Positions 47,354 through 56,384 are shown, counted from the first letter of the stretch. The stretch: 64,000 nucleotides of DNA from Alphaproteobacteria bacterium (GCA_030427145.1 JAUHWT010000005.1:186001-250000); one strand, 5' to 3'. Notes: generated by a model from the sequence alone, not told the origin. Numbers and translations are program-made.

Positions 47354-47535
47354 CCGTTCCAGATCCGCCGGAACTCCCGGCCGGTCAGATCGTCCTTGAC
47401 CGCCGCTTCACGTAACTGGATTTCCCAGAGGTCGAGATAAATTTTAGCGCGAACCCGATCCGGAACCGTCTCAGCTTCGGTATTGGTTTCCGGTTGAAGT
47501 GTTTCGGTATCGCTCGCGCAGCGGTTCATCCCCAT
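47350..47535 (-). CDS. Small protein coupled to phaC
   Basis: This 61-residue protein has an acidic, Thr/Glu-rich N-terminal half (TETLQPETNTEAETV) and a helical, charged second half (DRVRAKIYLDLWEIQLREAA). I recognise no family. It overlaps phaC by ATGA, so the two are translated together, and it could be a PhaC partner, but it is far smaller than the known PhaE. ATG at 47535 is chosen for its AAGGGG site; ATG at 47529 is the alternative. The gene is divergent from phaR. Confidence 0.65.
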   Translation of the reverse strand: MGMNRCASDTETLQPETNTEAETVPDRVRAKIYLDLWEIQLREAAVKDDLTGREFRRIWNG

Positions 47536-47640
47536 GTGCCCCTTCTACCATTCGCATGTGCAAAAAATAAGCCTTTTCGCGCCCGGTGGACGCGGCTAAC
47601 ATCAGGCAGGGTGGAAATTAAATAGCCAGGAGACATGTGC

Positions 47641-48243
47641 GTGGCTGAGAACCAGGATAAAGCGGCCGAACCGATCATTATCAAAAAGTACGCCAATCGC
47701 CGACTCTATAACACGGCCAAATCAAGTTACGTAACGCTCGACCATCTGGCACAGATGGTGCGCGACGGCGAGGACTTTGTTGTCAACGATGCAAAGTCAG
47801 GTCAGGATATTACCCGATCCGTATTGGCACAGATCATTTTCGACGAGGAAGCCAAAGGGCACACGATGCTGCCGGCAAATTTCCTGCGCCAACTGATCCG
47901 TCTATACGGTGATACCCTGCAGGGTTTTGTTCCGGGATATCTCGAGGCGTCCATGGACACATTTGCCCGAAACCAGGATCAGATGCGAAGCCACGTGCAG
48001 AAGGCGTTTGAGGCAAATCCGGCGCTTGCCAACTTTGAGGCGCTGGCCCGCTCGAACATGGAATGGTTTGAAAACGCCATGCGCATGTTCGCTCCCTTTG
48101 CCAATAATATTGGGGCACAACAGGGAGAATCCGGCGAGACGCCCAAAGACGGTGAAACAAAAAAGGATGTTGAACTGGACGAACTGAAGCAGCAGCTGGC
48201 CGAAATGCAGTCTCAGCTCGCCAAGATCGTCAAGGACAAGTAG
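47641..48243 (+). CDS. phaR: PHA synthesis repressor PhaR
   Basis: PhaR binds both PHA and DNA and represses phasin and its own gene until granules form. The 200-residue protein has the N-terminal DNA-binding domain (IIKKYANRRLYNTAKSSYVT, about 12-31), the polymer-binding region (SVLAQIIFDEEAKGHTMLPA, then FLRQLIRLYGDTLQGFVPGY) and a C-terminal coiled coil. I prefer the GTG at 47641, 8 bases behind AGGAG, to the ATG at 47635. Its likely targets in this window are the TTGCACTGCAA sites at phaP and maoC. Its last 31 bases overlap the antisense EAL gene. Confidence 0.94.
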   Translation: MAENQDKAAEPIIIKKYANRRLYNTAKSSYVTLDHLAQMVRDGEDFVVNDAKSGQDITRSVLAQIIFDEEAKGHTMLPANFLRQLIRLYGDTLQGFVPGYLEASMDTFARNQDQMRSHVQKAFEANPALANFEALARSNMEWFENAMRMFAPFANNIGAQQGESGETPKDGETKKDVELDELKQQLAEMQSQLAKIVKDK

Positions 48244-49124
48244 CGCTGCTGCCCACCCAGGTTCGGATCACCCGGCCGCACGCGCCTGTTGTCAGGATTG
48301 TGCGGCGACTCTGCCGCGGCGGATGGACGACCGAACAGGTATCCCTGCATGCAGTCCACTCCATTTGCGGTAAGCCACTCCGCATCCTGCACGCATTCGA
48401 CCCGCTCTGCGATGCAGAGCATCTCGAAGTGCTTTGCGAGCTTCAAAAGGCATCCGATAAGAACCTGGGAATCCGGCGACCTGTGAACACCCTGCACAAA
48501 CGAACCGTCAATCTTCACCATGTCAAAGCGGAACCTGCTGAAATGGCGAAACCCAGTCGCCCCTGCCCCGAAATCGTCGAGCGCGAAAGCCGGACCCATT
48601 GAACGCACAAAATTCATGAACTCGATGGTCTGATCGGCTTCGGAGATCGCAGCGGTCTCGGTAATCTCAAGTATCAGTCGACCACATACACCGGTACCGC
48701 CGCGATGTGCGGCGGTTAGAATCGATAGCCACTGTTCATCGCCCATGGAAAGCGGCGAAAGATTCACGGACAGGCGAAGACCAGGATTATTTGCGAGAAC
48801 ACTCAATGAATGTTCCAGCGCTGCCCGGTCAACTGCCCGCCCGAGTTCAGTCGCTTCGATCGTAGGCAAAAACGCACCCGCTGGCAAAATCTGTCCGTTC
48901 GGCATGCGAATGCGTGCCAGCATCTCGTGAAACGCAGCAAAGCCTGGGTTATCTGAAAGAACGACGGGTTGGTAATGGAAACCCAAACGCCCCTGTGACA
49001 GGGCCTGAGCGACGGTGAACCGCACCCTTGCATTGGCCTCGACCCGTCCCATCAGTTCCTGCCGGCCATTGCCCGCAGGATCATTCATCAACCGGAATGC
49101 GTCGATGGCTGGAACGGTTTTCAT
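48213..49124 (-). CDS. EAL domain cyclic-di-GMP phosphodiesterase-like protein
   Basis: This 303-residue protein is essentially a lone EAL domain, which breaks down cyclic-di-GMP. The signature is EML (E67) in place of EAL, with N121 (SVNLSP), E153 (LEITET), D183-D184 (LDDFGAG), K204 (VKIDG), the Glu of AERVE and Q260 (MQGYLFGRP) all kept, so activity is plausible. No sensor, GGDEF or membrane segment is seen; the first 40 residues are unassigned. It converges with phaR and its last ten codons lie opposite the phaR end. Confidence 0.92.
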   Translation of the reverse strand: MKTVPAIDAFRLMNDPAGNGRQELMGRVEANARVRFTVAQALSQGRLGFHYQPVVLSDNPGFAAFHEMLARIRMPNGQILPAGAFLPTIEATELGRAVDRAALEHSLSVLANNPGLRLSVNLSPLSMGDEQWLSILTAAHRGGTGVCGRLILEITETAAISEADQTIEFMNFVRSMGPAFALDDFGAGATGFRHFSRFRFDMVKIDGSFVQGVHRSPDSQVLIGCLLKLAKHFEMLCIAERVECVQDAEWLTANGVDCMQGYLFGRPSAAAESPHNPDNRRVRPGDPNLGGQQRYLSLTILAS

Positions 49125-49179
49125 GGCACGGACTCAACATCATGGTTTCAATTCAGTAACCATGATTGGCAAATGTTCA

Positions 49180-50256
49180 CTAAGAGTTTGTGAACAAACC
49201 CGAAACATTTCGGATCCCGCGCTCCACCATCCCCTCACCGGGACCATAAAACAACGCACGATCACTCAGTGTTTCACACACCTTTTGGTGTATCATTTCG
49301 AACACGTCAATCGGCAGTCGCTCAAAGACGGGATGTGCCTCAGCCGGCTCCGGGAACAAATCCATCTCCCGTTCAGCGAAAAACTCACTTACAATCCATT
49401 TTAAATCTTCCTCGTATTGGCCCATGATTTCCCGCCTCCGCGTGAGACCAAGGAACGCCATTTTGCGTGTCATCCAATCGAATTCGCCCGCACGCTGTAT
49501 TTCCAACAGCCTTTCGATCAGGTTTTTTAACTGAGCTGGCGGGAGTTTCTGATAATTCATCAGTCGCTTGTACTCCGTCAGGTAGGCATGCAGGCTTGTG
49601 TTCCTGCGCTCCGGAGGACTGGCAAGAGCCACGTTGAGGCCCAACCCACGCAATAGTGCCATTTCCGGACCATCGGGGGCCTGAATCAAGTCTTCGTAGA
49701 TAAAAACGTTTACGCGTTCGAAAGCCTTCTGGAACAGGCGCAACTGGAACCTGTAGTCCAATCGCATTCGCACTCCCGGAGAGTCCCAAAAAGACTGAAT
49801 GGTATCAGTGCGATTGGTTTTTTTGATGGTTTCCTGATAGCTGGATTCAGCATAGCTGTCCGGGCGCCGAAGAACGATGGCAACTTCAGTATCTGCGCCA
49901 AATGTCTCGGCAAGCAGATTCACAAAGTTCCGGCGGCGCTGCCGTGGCTTCTCGTCCTTTTTCAGGCCTATAGCATGCCGATAGCAACGCTCGGAACTGA
50001 TCAGCAAAGCCGCATCGTCATCCGCTGTTGAACTGAAACTTTTGATTACGCGCGAAGCAACGCTTCGTCCTTTTTCCGGCTTGCTCGCCAAGAGGCCGAT
50101 GAGCGAATGGTGGCCCACCGAATCGTGAAGTCCGACCTTCGACAGGTCGGGGAATATTAGCCCCTGCTTAAGCAGATCAGCGCGATTATTTCTAAGACAG
50201 GCCTGAAATGAGGTCGTTGCGGTTTTGTGAGTTCCGACGTGCAAGATTTTCCGCAT
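49180..50256 (-). CDS. Sulfotransferase-like protein
   Basis: This 358-residue protein looks like a P-loop sulfotransferase. The 5'-phosphosulfate loop is at residues 5-18 (LHVGTHKTATTSFQ), the 3'-phosphate motif region is LRRPDSYAESSYQE, with ISSERCYRH before it. The C-terminal third is helical and unassigned. Such enzymes move sulfate from PAPS onto sugars, lipids or proteins; none of those genes adjoin it. The ATG at 50256 is chosen over a TTG at 50262. It stands alone, downstream of tRNA-Pro on the same strand. Confidence 0.78.
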   Translation of the reverse strand: MRKILHVGTHKTATTSFQACLRNNRADLLKQGLIFPDLSKVGLHDSVGHHSLIGLLASKPEKGRSVASRVIKSFSSTADDDAALLISSERCYRHAIGLKKDEKPRQRRRNFVNLLAETFGADTEVAIVLRRPDSYAESSYQETIKKTNRTDTIQSFWDSPGVRMRLDYRFQLRLFQKAFERVNVFIYEDLIQAPDGPEMALLRGLGLNVALASPPERRNTSLHAYLTEYKRLMNYQKLPPAQLKNLIERLLEIQRAGEFDWMTRKMAFLGLTRRREIMGQYEEDLKWIVSEFFAEREMDLFPEPAEAHPVFERLPIDVFEMIHQKVCETLSDRALFYGPGEGMVERGIRNVSGLFTNS

Positions 50257-50395
50257 TGCCAACTTTCAGTCTTTCCGTGGTAAAACACCCCAGGTTCGAG
50301 CGCCTTTGTGCGGTTTATCGATCATTTTCCTGGGATGTGCCAGCCGGAAGACAGCGCGAAAAAGCACCACCGTTTCAAAAAACCGGAAGAAAAAA

Positions 50396-50472
50396 TGGTC
50401 GGGGCGATAGGATTCGAACCTACGACCTACGGTTCCCAAAACCGCCGCGCTACCAGGCTGCGCTACGCCCCG
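50396..50472 (-). tRNA. tRNA-Pro (anticodon TGG)
   Basis: A 77-base cloverleaf with encoded CCA. Acceptor CGGGGCG pairs with CGCCCCG; D-stem GCGC; anticodon stem GCGGT with loop TTTGGGA (TGG at 34-36); T-arm GTAGG-TTCGAAT-CCTAT. The TGG anticodon reads CCA, CCG and, when modified, other Pro codons. Confidence 0.97.
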
Positions 50473-50551
50473 ACGCGGCACCGTCTAGCGCGGCTTCCGG
50501 TCCAAGGAAAGCGAAATTTGCAAACAGCCTAAAAAACGGGATGCGATACGG

Positions 50552-51037
50552 TCAATCGCAGGGCCAGGCGGCTCTTTCCTGGTCGATGGATGGGTGCCGC
50601 AATTCAGCCCCCTCATCGATACCAAGCGTGGACGTCATGCCTCCGTTGATTTCGAGAACGTACTGAATGCGATTTCCACCCGGTATCGGCGTTTCGTCAA
50701 GGGGAACCGCGTTTTCGTGAAAGGAGACCAGAGCCCCGGTTTCGTCAAAGAACAGCATGTCGAGAGGAATAAGGGTGTTCCGCATCCAAAAGCTGACCGG
50801 CTGCGGGTAGTCATATACAAACAACATTCCCGCAAAACGGCCAAGGCTCTCGCGGTGCATCATGCCACGCGCGCGCTCCGCTCGGTCGTCCATAACCTCA
50901 ACGTCGAAGCGATAGGTGGATTCACCCAACCTGATATCTAGCGCATCGTCCTGACACTCGGCGGCCAGCGCAAATGCGGGAAGGAACAACGCTAAAGTAA
51001 GCGAAGAGCCGAAGATCCTAGGCATTGTCGTATTCAT
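50552..51037 (-). CDS. DUF192 family exported protein
   Basis: This 161-residue protein has a signal peptide (IFGSSLTLALFLPAFALAAE) and a DUF192 domain: RARGMMHRESLGRFAGMLFV, SFWMRNTLIPLDMLFFD and RIQYVLEINGGMT. The family occurs across bacteria and archaea with no settled function. The start is ambiguous: ATG at 51037 (used) or 51025, both overlapping the end of the cold-shock gene by up to 20 bases, so the two are coupled. Confidence 0.88.
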   Translation of the reverse strand: MNTTMPRIFGSSLTLALFLPAFALAAECQDDALDIRLGESTYRFDVEVMDDRAERARGMMHRESLGRFAGMLFVYDYPQPVSFWMRNTLIPLDMLFFDETGALVSFHENAVPLDETPIPGGNRIQYVLEINGGMTSTLGIDEGAELRHPSIDQERAAWPCD

Positions 51038-51533
51038 TCGCGCGCGCCACGTAATCCCAGCTCCTAACCTCGTAGACCATCGGCCCGCGTGGGCCTGCCG
51101 TGATGCGAACGGCCAGAACGTCACCGGCCACAACCTCGCCGTATCCATACTGACGCAGTGTTTCCATGTGCAGGAAAACGTCATCCGACCTGCCAAAGAT
51201 GTTTACAAAACCAAAGCCCTTGACGCGGTCGAACCATTTGACCCTGGCGGGCTCAAGTTCGCTGGCATGGTCTCCGGAAGGTGCGGGTGAGGTGCCCGGG
51301 TCGGCTTCGACATCTGACACCTCAGGGACGATCTCCACGACTTCGACGGCCTGTCGCCCCCTTTCAGTCGACTGAACCATTAGAACAATGGACGCACCTT
51401 CAGCCACGGACGTGAAACCGTAGGCCCGAAGAACGTTTCCATGGAGCAAAATATCGCCCTCGCCATCATCCGTGACGACGAAGCCGTAGCCCTTGGTCGT
51501 ATCGAACCACTTTACATTGCCACGGACCAGCAT
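51018..51533 (-). CDS. Protein with two cold-shock domains
   Basis: This 171-residue protein has two CspA-type cold-shock domains, at about 1-65 (RGNVKWFDTTKGYGFV, DILLHGNVLRAYG) and 98-165 (ARVKWFDRVKGFGFVNIFG, DVFLHMETLRQYG), joined by an acidic Pro/Ser-rich linker. Both keep the RNP1-like KGYGFV/KGFGFV motif; RNP2 is DILLH and DVFLH. It probably binds RNA or single-stranded DNA. ATG at 51533 begins the first domain. It overlaps DUF192. Confidence 0.92.
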   Translation of the reverse strand: MLVRGNVKWFDTTKGYGFVVTDDGEGDILLHGNVLRAYGFTSVAEGASIVLMVQSTERGRQAVEVVEIVPEVSDVEADPGTSPAPSGDHASELEPARVKWFDRVKGFGFVNIFGRSDDVFLHMETLRQYGYGEVVAGDVLAVRITAGPRGPMVYEVRSWDYVARANEYDNA

Positions 51534-51785
51534 TCCAAATAGCCATTTACACAAGGCGGGTCCCGAAGAGGACCGGCGAACATCAAACCAGAAAAACTGC
51601 TATACAAATTCCATATAGCCGCCCACCTGTCCAAGGGTAACGTCTCTGCCGCGCAACGCAACAAAGATCGTTAAAAACGGGTTACATTAATTCATGAACC
51701 ACGCCACAAATTTGAACGAAATGGCATGTATTGTCACGCAAATTCCCGAAAAACGTCATCCGGATTGAGGCAAAGGCGACCCAGG

Positions 51786-52520
51786 TTATACATGTTGGCC
51801 ACCATTAATCTCGACCTCCACTCCGGAGACATACGAGCTTTCCTCGGAACAGAGGAAAAAGATCGTGCGGGCCACTTCTTCCGGCAGGCCAAGGCGCCGC
51901 AGTGGTATCTTTTCGGCAAGTAATTCGCTGCCCGGCGAGAGGATCGCCGTCTCGATTTCACCCGGCGCGATTGCGTTTACCCGAACCCCGCGCGGACCAA
52001 AATCATGCGCCATTTCTCTCGTCAATGCGGCCAGAGCGGCCTTCGACGTTGAATAGGCTGCACCCGCAAAGGGATGAACCCGCGAACCGGCAATGGACGT
52101 GACGTTGACGATGGCGCCCTGAGCCGCCGACAGTTCCTCGACAAGCCCGCGGGCCAGCACAACGGTTGCAAAAAAATTAACGTGGAACACACGCCCCCAG
52201 TCCCGCAGGTCGGTGGTGAATGTGTTCAGCCGCTCACCGTCCGGCCCCTTCGGAGAGATACCGGCGTTATTGACCAGCGCCTCCAGCCGATTGCCCGGAA
52301 GCCGCTCGCGAATGGTTTCAACCGCGCGCATGGTGTCATTGGGATCCGAAAGATCGACCTGGATGTGATCCTCCTCACCCGCGTCCCAGGGGCAGTTCTC
52401 CGGGAATGGATGTCTGGAGCAGGTCAGGACGCGCCAACCCTGGTTGGCGAAGTGCTGGACTGTTGCGTGGCCAATTCCCCGGCTCGCCCCCGTCAGCAAT
52501 AGGGTTTTTCTGTCTGGCAT
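51786..52520 (-). CDS. Short-chain dehydrogenase/reductase
   Basis: This 244-residue classical SDR has LLTGASRGIGHATVQ near the start, NNAGISPKG, the catalytic Ser in VNVTSIAGS and YSTSKAALAAL, followed by PGEIETAI and the end YVSGVEVEINGG. The substrate is unknown. The ATG at 52520 begins just before the cofactor strand. The gap to the cold-shock gene (51534-51785) holds an inverted repeat (GCTATA 51599, TATAGC 51614) and its promoter region, no other gene. Confidence 0.88.
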   Translation of the reverse strand: MPDRKTLLLTGASRGIGHATVQHFANQGWRVLTCSRHPFPENCPWDAGEEDHIQVDLSDPNDTMRAVETIRERLPGNRLEALVNNAGISPKGPDGERLNTFTTDLRDWGRVFHVNFFATVVLARGLVEELSAAQGAIVNVTSIAGSRVHPFAGAAYSTSKAALAALTREMAHDFGPRGVRVNAIAPGEIETAILSPGSELLAEKIPLRRLGLPEEVARTIFFLCSEESSYVSGVEVEINGGQHV

Positions 52521-52619
52521 CGGACCATCTCTAAGGTATGGGAGTCCGAGCGACTTTAGGGGCTGTGCACGGCGACACAAGTTGAATGATCGCGCAGCCG
52601 TACCAATTCTTTGCCGGTT

Positions 52620-52715
52620 TCAGATACCGCCAGCCAGTTTGCCGTCGAGGTCACCGAGGCTAAATCCGCGCTGCGCCGGCTTTCTGGTCTCTTTCTTTGA
52701 TGCCTTTCTGGTCAT
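52620..52715 (-). CDS. Possible 31-residue basic protein
   Basis: A short reading frame behind a GGGAG site: MTRKASKKETRKPAQRGF at the N-terminus is strongly basic, and the rest is SLGDLDGKLAGGI. The codon pattern looks coding and the stop is clean. It lies between pdxH and the SDR gene on the same strand. No family is recognised; it could be a small nucleic-acid-binding peptide or chance. Confidence 0.4.
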   Translation of the reverse strand: MTRKASKKETRKPAQRGFSLGDLDGKLAGGI

Positions 52716-52833
52716 GGCGTTTCTCCCTTTTCAGAATGGTGATCTCTTTTCTGAAACCAGGATAAGCCTGAATGCGGAATCAGTTCTGTGATCGCCGTCA
52801 CTCAGCCGAAACCTCGCAAAATCGGGCCGTTAT

Positions 52834-53445
52834 TCAGGGATACAGCCGAGTGACAGACCAGCCACCGGCGTCGTTTCTCGTCCAGCGGAACCTGTCGTGG
52901 AGGCGGTGGGCCCCGTCGGCCCAGAATTCCATTTCCTGCGGCACGATCCGATACCCGCCCCAAAACGGTGGCCGATCCGGATTGAGACCCTTACTGGCTG
53001 TCACGCGCGCGACGTCAGCCACCAACTGACCACGCGACGACAGAGGCCGCGACTGTTTGGAAGCCCACGCGCCGAGGCGACTCTTGAGGCTGCGGGAACG
53101 GAAGTAGGCGTCCGCGGACGGGCCTTCCTCTTTTTCAACCGTGCCTCTCACCCTGATCTGACGACGCAAAGATTTCCAGTGCAGGACAAATGCGGCCTTC
53201 CCTGCGCCATAAATCTCTCCAGCTTTGACGCTCTCGTAGTTTGTGAAAAACACAAACCCGTCATCCTCAACATCCTTCAGGAGAACCATCCGCACATTCG
53301 GCATTCCCGTCGCATCGACCGTGGCAAGCGCGATCGCATTTGGATCGTTTGGCTCAGAAGACTCAGCCTCTTTCAGCCACCTGCGCACGGTTTCCATGGG
53401 GTTGTCACCGGCAAAAACCGGATTGTTTCCCTGATCTTCAGACAT
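52834..53445 (-). CDS. pdxH: Pyridoxamine 5'-phosphate oxidase
   Basis: PdxH makes pyridoxal 5'-phosphate from PNP or PMP with FMN and oxygen. The 203-residue protein has [53 protein letters not shown]-like sequence ([16 protein letters not shown]), and the C-terminal signature [12 protein letters not shown]. The ATG at 53445 follows GGATGAG; a GTG at 53451 is an alternative. Adjacent PLP enzymes (Kbl, CysK) are elsewhere in the window. Confidence 0.95.
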   Translation of the reverse strand: MSEDQGNNPVFAGDNPMETVRRWLKEAESSEPNDPNAIALATVDATGMPNVRMVLLKDVEDDGFVFFTNYESVKAGEIYGAGKAAFVLHWKSLRRQIRVRGTVEKEEGPSADAYFRSRSLKSRLGAWASKQSRPLSSRGQLVADVARVTASKGLNPDRPPFWGGYRIVPQEMEFWADGAHRLHDRFRWTRNDAGGWSVTRLYP

Positions 53446-53542
53446 TGCCACTCATCCACATCAAAGGTTCACGGTCGAAAGTGACATATCCCGAAGAGAA
53501 ATCGAAATGCAGCGAAAACGTCGAAACTGATGACGATTTGAT

Positions 53543-54838
53543 CTACGAGGCTCCACGGGCTTTGCGGTTACCGGACTGGCCATTCCGATTTTTGTTGGCC
53601 CCCTGCCGCCCGGCGGAGCGGCTTCTGCGACGGCGGTTCCCTGGTTTGGCCCCACGCGGCTTGGCGGCATTTGCCGGCGACGACGACTGTGGAATTTCCG
53701 GAATGCTGAAACCATCAGGCAGATCGAGAACCTCGACCTTTTGCCGGGTCAGTTTTTCGATGTCACGCATGTAGGGACGTTCATCGTTGGCGACAAACGA
53801 GATCGCCAGTCCATCAGCTCCGGCCCGCGCGGTCCTGCCGATCCTGTGGACGTACTGCTCAGGCACATTCGGAATTTCATAATTGATGACATGGCTCACA
53901 CCAGGCACATCCACACCCCGTGCGGCAATGTCGGTCGCCACGAGAACCTTGCAATATCCCGACCGAAATGCAGCCAAAGCACGTTCGCGTTGTGGCTGGC
54001 TTTTGTTGCCATGAATCGCGGCGGAGGAAATTCCCGCCTGTTCGAGTTTTCGCACAACCTTGTCCGCGCCATGTTTCGTCCGGGTGAAAACCAGCACACG
54101 GTCGTAATCCAGATCGCCCAGCGTCTTGACCAAAAGTGCATGCTTGTCACCCGGGTTCACGTAAAACGCCTGTTGAGTCACGCGTTCCGCAGTGGTGGCA
54201 GCGGGCGCAACGGATACCTTTGCCGGATCCTTAAGATACTGGCCCGCGAGGTCCGCAATTGATTTCGGCATGGTCGCCGAGAAAAACAGAGTCTGACGTC
54301 GGCGCGGAAGCAGGGGGACAATGCGACGCAGCGCATGAATGAAGCCCAGATCCAACATCTGGTCCGCCTCGTCCAACACAAGCACCTCAACATGATCAAG
54401 GTTCATGGCCTTTCGGTCGATCAGGTCAATCAGTCGGCCTGGCGTTGCCACCAGCACATCGGTTCCCTTCTGCATCTGACGGATATGCCGGTTGATAGGC
54501 ACGCCACCAAACACCGTCCCGACAGTCAGTTTCAGGAACTGGCCGTACTTTTTGAAGTTTACGGCAATCTGACCAGCCAGTTCACGGGTCGGGGCAAGGA
54601 TCAGCACACGTGTACTCATGTGCGGCGGCCGTCCGGGCTTGCGGCTCAGCCTGTCGAGGATCGGCAGGGCAAACGCTGCCGTCTTCCCCGTACCGGTCTG
54701 GGCGATACCGAGCAGGTCACGGCCTTCCAGAACCTGCGGAATGGCCTGCACCTGAATTGGTGTTGGCTTCGTGTAGCCGGTGGCTTCCAATGCTTCGGCA
54801 ATTGGTTTCGCCAGCGGAATTTTCGAAAAATCGTTCAT
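53543..54838 (-). CDS. rhlE: DEAD-box RNA helicase, RhlE type
   Basis: This 431-residue ATP-dependent RNA helicase shows the full motif set: Q-motif (GYTKPTPIQVQAIP), I (AQTGTGKTAAF), Ia (PTRELAGQ), Ib (TPGRLIDL), II (DEAD in VLDEADQML), III (SAT), IV (VLVFTRTKHG), V (ATDIAARGVD) and VI (HRIGRTARAG). The C-terminal 50 residues are basic (RRRRSRSAGRQGANKNRNGQ), typical of RhlE. Such helicases act in ribosome assembly and RNA decay, often at low temperature. The ATG at 54838 begins MNDFSKIPLA. Confidence 0.95.
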   Translation of the reverse strand: MNDFSKIPLAKPIAEALEATGYTKPTPIQVQAIPQVLEGRDLLGIAQTGTGKTAAFALPILDRLSRKPGRPPHMSTRVLILAPTRELAGQIAVNFKKYGQFLKLTVGTVFGGVPINRHIRQMQKGTDVLVATPGRLIDLIDRKAMNLDHVEVLVLDEADQMLDLGFIHALRRIVPLLPRRRQTLFFSATMPKSIADLAGQYLKDPAKVSVAPAATTAERVTQQAFYVNPGDKHALLVKTLGDLDYDRVLVFTRTKHGADKVVRKLEQAGISSAAIHGNKSQPQRERALAAFRSGYCKVLVATDIAARGVDVPGVSHVINYEIPNVPEQYVHRIGRTARAGADGLAISFVANDERPYMRDIEKLTRQKVEVLDLPDGFSIPEIPQSSSPANAAKPRGAKPGNRRRRSRSAGRQGANKNRNGQSGNRKARGAS

Positions 54839-55280
54839 TACAACCTGTAAAAGCACATTGGGCACCGCGCCATCGGCGCGTTGCTGCGGGCTCCCTAAGA
54901 GACGGCCCGCGCGAATCAGGACGTAGTTAAAAATCGTGCCTTGTCGACCGGGACTCACGGAGACCCATATCAGCCCCCGGCTTCACGCCGTCCTGACCAG
55001 AAGGTGTTATCCAACCGGCACCGGGACGATATGGCTCCGACCTCGTCAAAAGTCAACCTAACCGGGCGAAGGATCGAGCGCACTTCAGCTTCATGGCATT
55101 TCTAATGATCGGAGTGACTTCGAAATCCTTGTCAGAACGCCGTCACTCGCCTAAACCCTTGCCACCTATTTTGAAAGATACGGCCAAACATCATGGTGCA
55201 ATCGACGGACCAACAGCCAATACTGTCGAACGCCCCCTGTCCGTTGGCTTTGGCCGGCACGTGATACGGGGGAACACCAC
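54839..55280. other. Gap between rhlE and gpt
   Basis: This 442-base gap holds the divergent promoters of rhlE and gpt. A hairpin CGCGCC-ATC-GGCGCG lies at 54866-54880, within the rhlE leader on the minus strand. Short open frames present (for example 55093-55284) have no supporting features. I see no RNA gene. Confidence 0.5.
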
Positions 55281-55787
55281 ATGACCGAACAACTGCCCCA
55301 TGAAAAAGGCTTCCATATTTCCTGGGACCAGATTCACAGGGACAGCCGGGCGCTCGCCTGGCGGCTCGACAAAAAGGGTCCCGGCGAAGACGGATCATGG
55401 CGGGCAATTGTCGCAATCACCCGTGGCGGTATGGCGCCGGCCATGATAATCGCCCGTGAACTTGACGTGCGCACCGTCGATACGATTTCGGTCAAATCTT
55501 ACGACTGGCAGATGCAGTCCCGCGCGCAGGTCCTCAAACATCCAAGCCCGGAGGTCATGGGGAATGAGGGAGAGGGCGTACTCATCATCGATGATCTAGT
55601 CGACACTGGCAAAACCCTCGAACTGGTACGGCAGATGTACCCCAAAGCCCATTTTGCCACGGTATACGCCAAGCCCCACGGCCGCCCGATGGTGGAGACC
55701 TTCATAACGGAGGTCAGCCAGGACACCTGGATATTCTTCCCCTGGGACATGGCCCTTCAGTACGTTCGCCCCTATCGCGGCGATTGA
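55281..55787 (+). CDS. gpt: Xanthine-guanine phosphoribosyltransferase
   Basis: Gpt salvages xanthine and guanine with PRPP to form XMP and GMP. The 168-residue protein has [20 protein letters not shown], the PRPP-binding motif [14 protein letters not shown] (about 100-113), and [13 protein letters not shown] near the end. Length and start are typical. It is followed by a terminator shared with the convergent kinase-like gene. Confidence 0.95.
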   Translation: MTEQLPHEKGFHISWDQIHRDSRALAWRLDKKGPGEDGSWRAIVAITRGGMAPAMIIARELDVRTVDTISVKSYDWQMQSRAQVLKHPSPEVMGNEGEGVLIIDDLVDTGKTLELVRQMYPKAHFATVYAKPHGRPMVETFITEVSQDTWIFFPWDMALQYVRPYRGD

Positions 55788-55800
55788 TGGCCGACAGGAC

Positions 55801-55829
55801 AGTCCCGCACGCTTGCCGCAGGCGGGACT
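55801..55829. terminator. Terminator hairpin after gpt
   Basis: AGTCCCGC and GCGGGACT form a perfect 8-bp stem with a 13-base loop between the convergent gpt and kinase-like genes. There is no strong T run. Confidence 0.65.
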
Positions 55830-55835
55830 AAGCCA

Positions 55836-56384
55836 TCACCCGTCCAGCGCATGTTCAACGGTTGTAACCAAGCGCGCGACGGGTTGATCTCCATCCACCT
55901 TCACCACCGGGCAGTTCAAACTCCCCAGCCAGATTTCATGACGGTGCAGGCTCCGCCGGGACAGACCGCCGGTTTCGTAGTTGTCCGCCCATTTCAGAAA
56001 CGACAGCACATCGCTTCCCGCTTCGTCCAGCAACTGCTCCCTCCGTATCCCCAGTCGCTTCGCCTCCCGATGCAGGAGGCGCTTCATGCGTACGTTTCCT
56101 TCAGTACGTACAAACACGACAAGATCGAAATAGGGCACGAGCGAATTCCCCCAGCTCTCGAGCGCTCCACTCAGGACCCAGGCCGGGCGATCAAGGAAAA
56201 TCTCGTTCATCAAACGCAGACGGTCATGTATCGGTCGGCGATCCCGATACGGCGGATTCGTCGGCTTCCAGAAATAGTCGTCCGTGTCGTGATGCGGGAT
56301 GGCAAACCTCGTCGCGAGCGCCCGCCCGAGGGTGGTCACGCCAGCCCCCGACGCACCAGTCACATGAATTCTGCGCGTCACCAT
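55836..56384 (-). CDS. P-loop NTPase, adenylate kinase-like
   Basis: This 182-residue protein resembles small nucleotide kinases of the FlaR/topology-modulation type. The P-loop is GASGAGVTTLG (residues 10-20), where the usual Lys is Val; related alphaproteobacterial proteins have the same change as far as I recall. HHDTDDYFWKPTNPPYRDRR follows as in the family, and a lid region KRLLHREAKRLG is present. Whether it binds ATP as a kinase is open. Confidence 0.75.
   Translation of the reverse strand: MVTRRIHVTGASGAGVTTLGRALATRFAIPHHDTDDYFWKPTNPPYRDRRPIHDRLRLMNEIFLDRPAWVLSGALESWGNSLVPYFDLVVFVRTEGNVRMKRLLHREAKRLGIRREQLLDEAGSDVLSFLKWADNYETGGLSRRSLHRHEIWLGSLNCPVVKVDGDQPVARLVTTVEHALDG

Noticed and set aside
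55093-55284. Short open frame upstream of gpt
   Set aside because: No ribosome site of quality, no features and an end overlapping the gpt start; more likely leader sequence.
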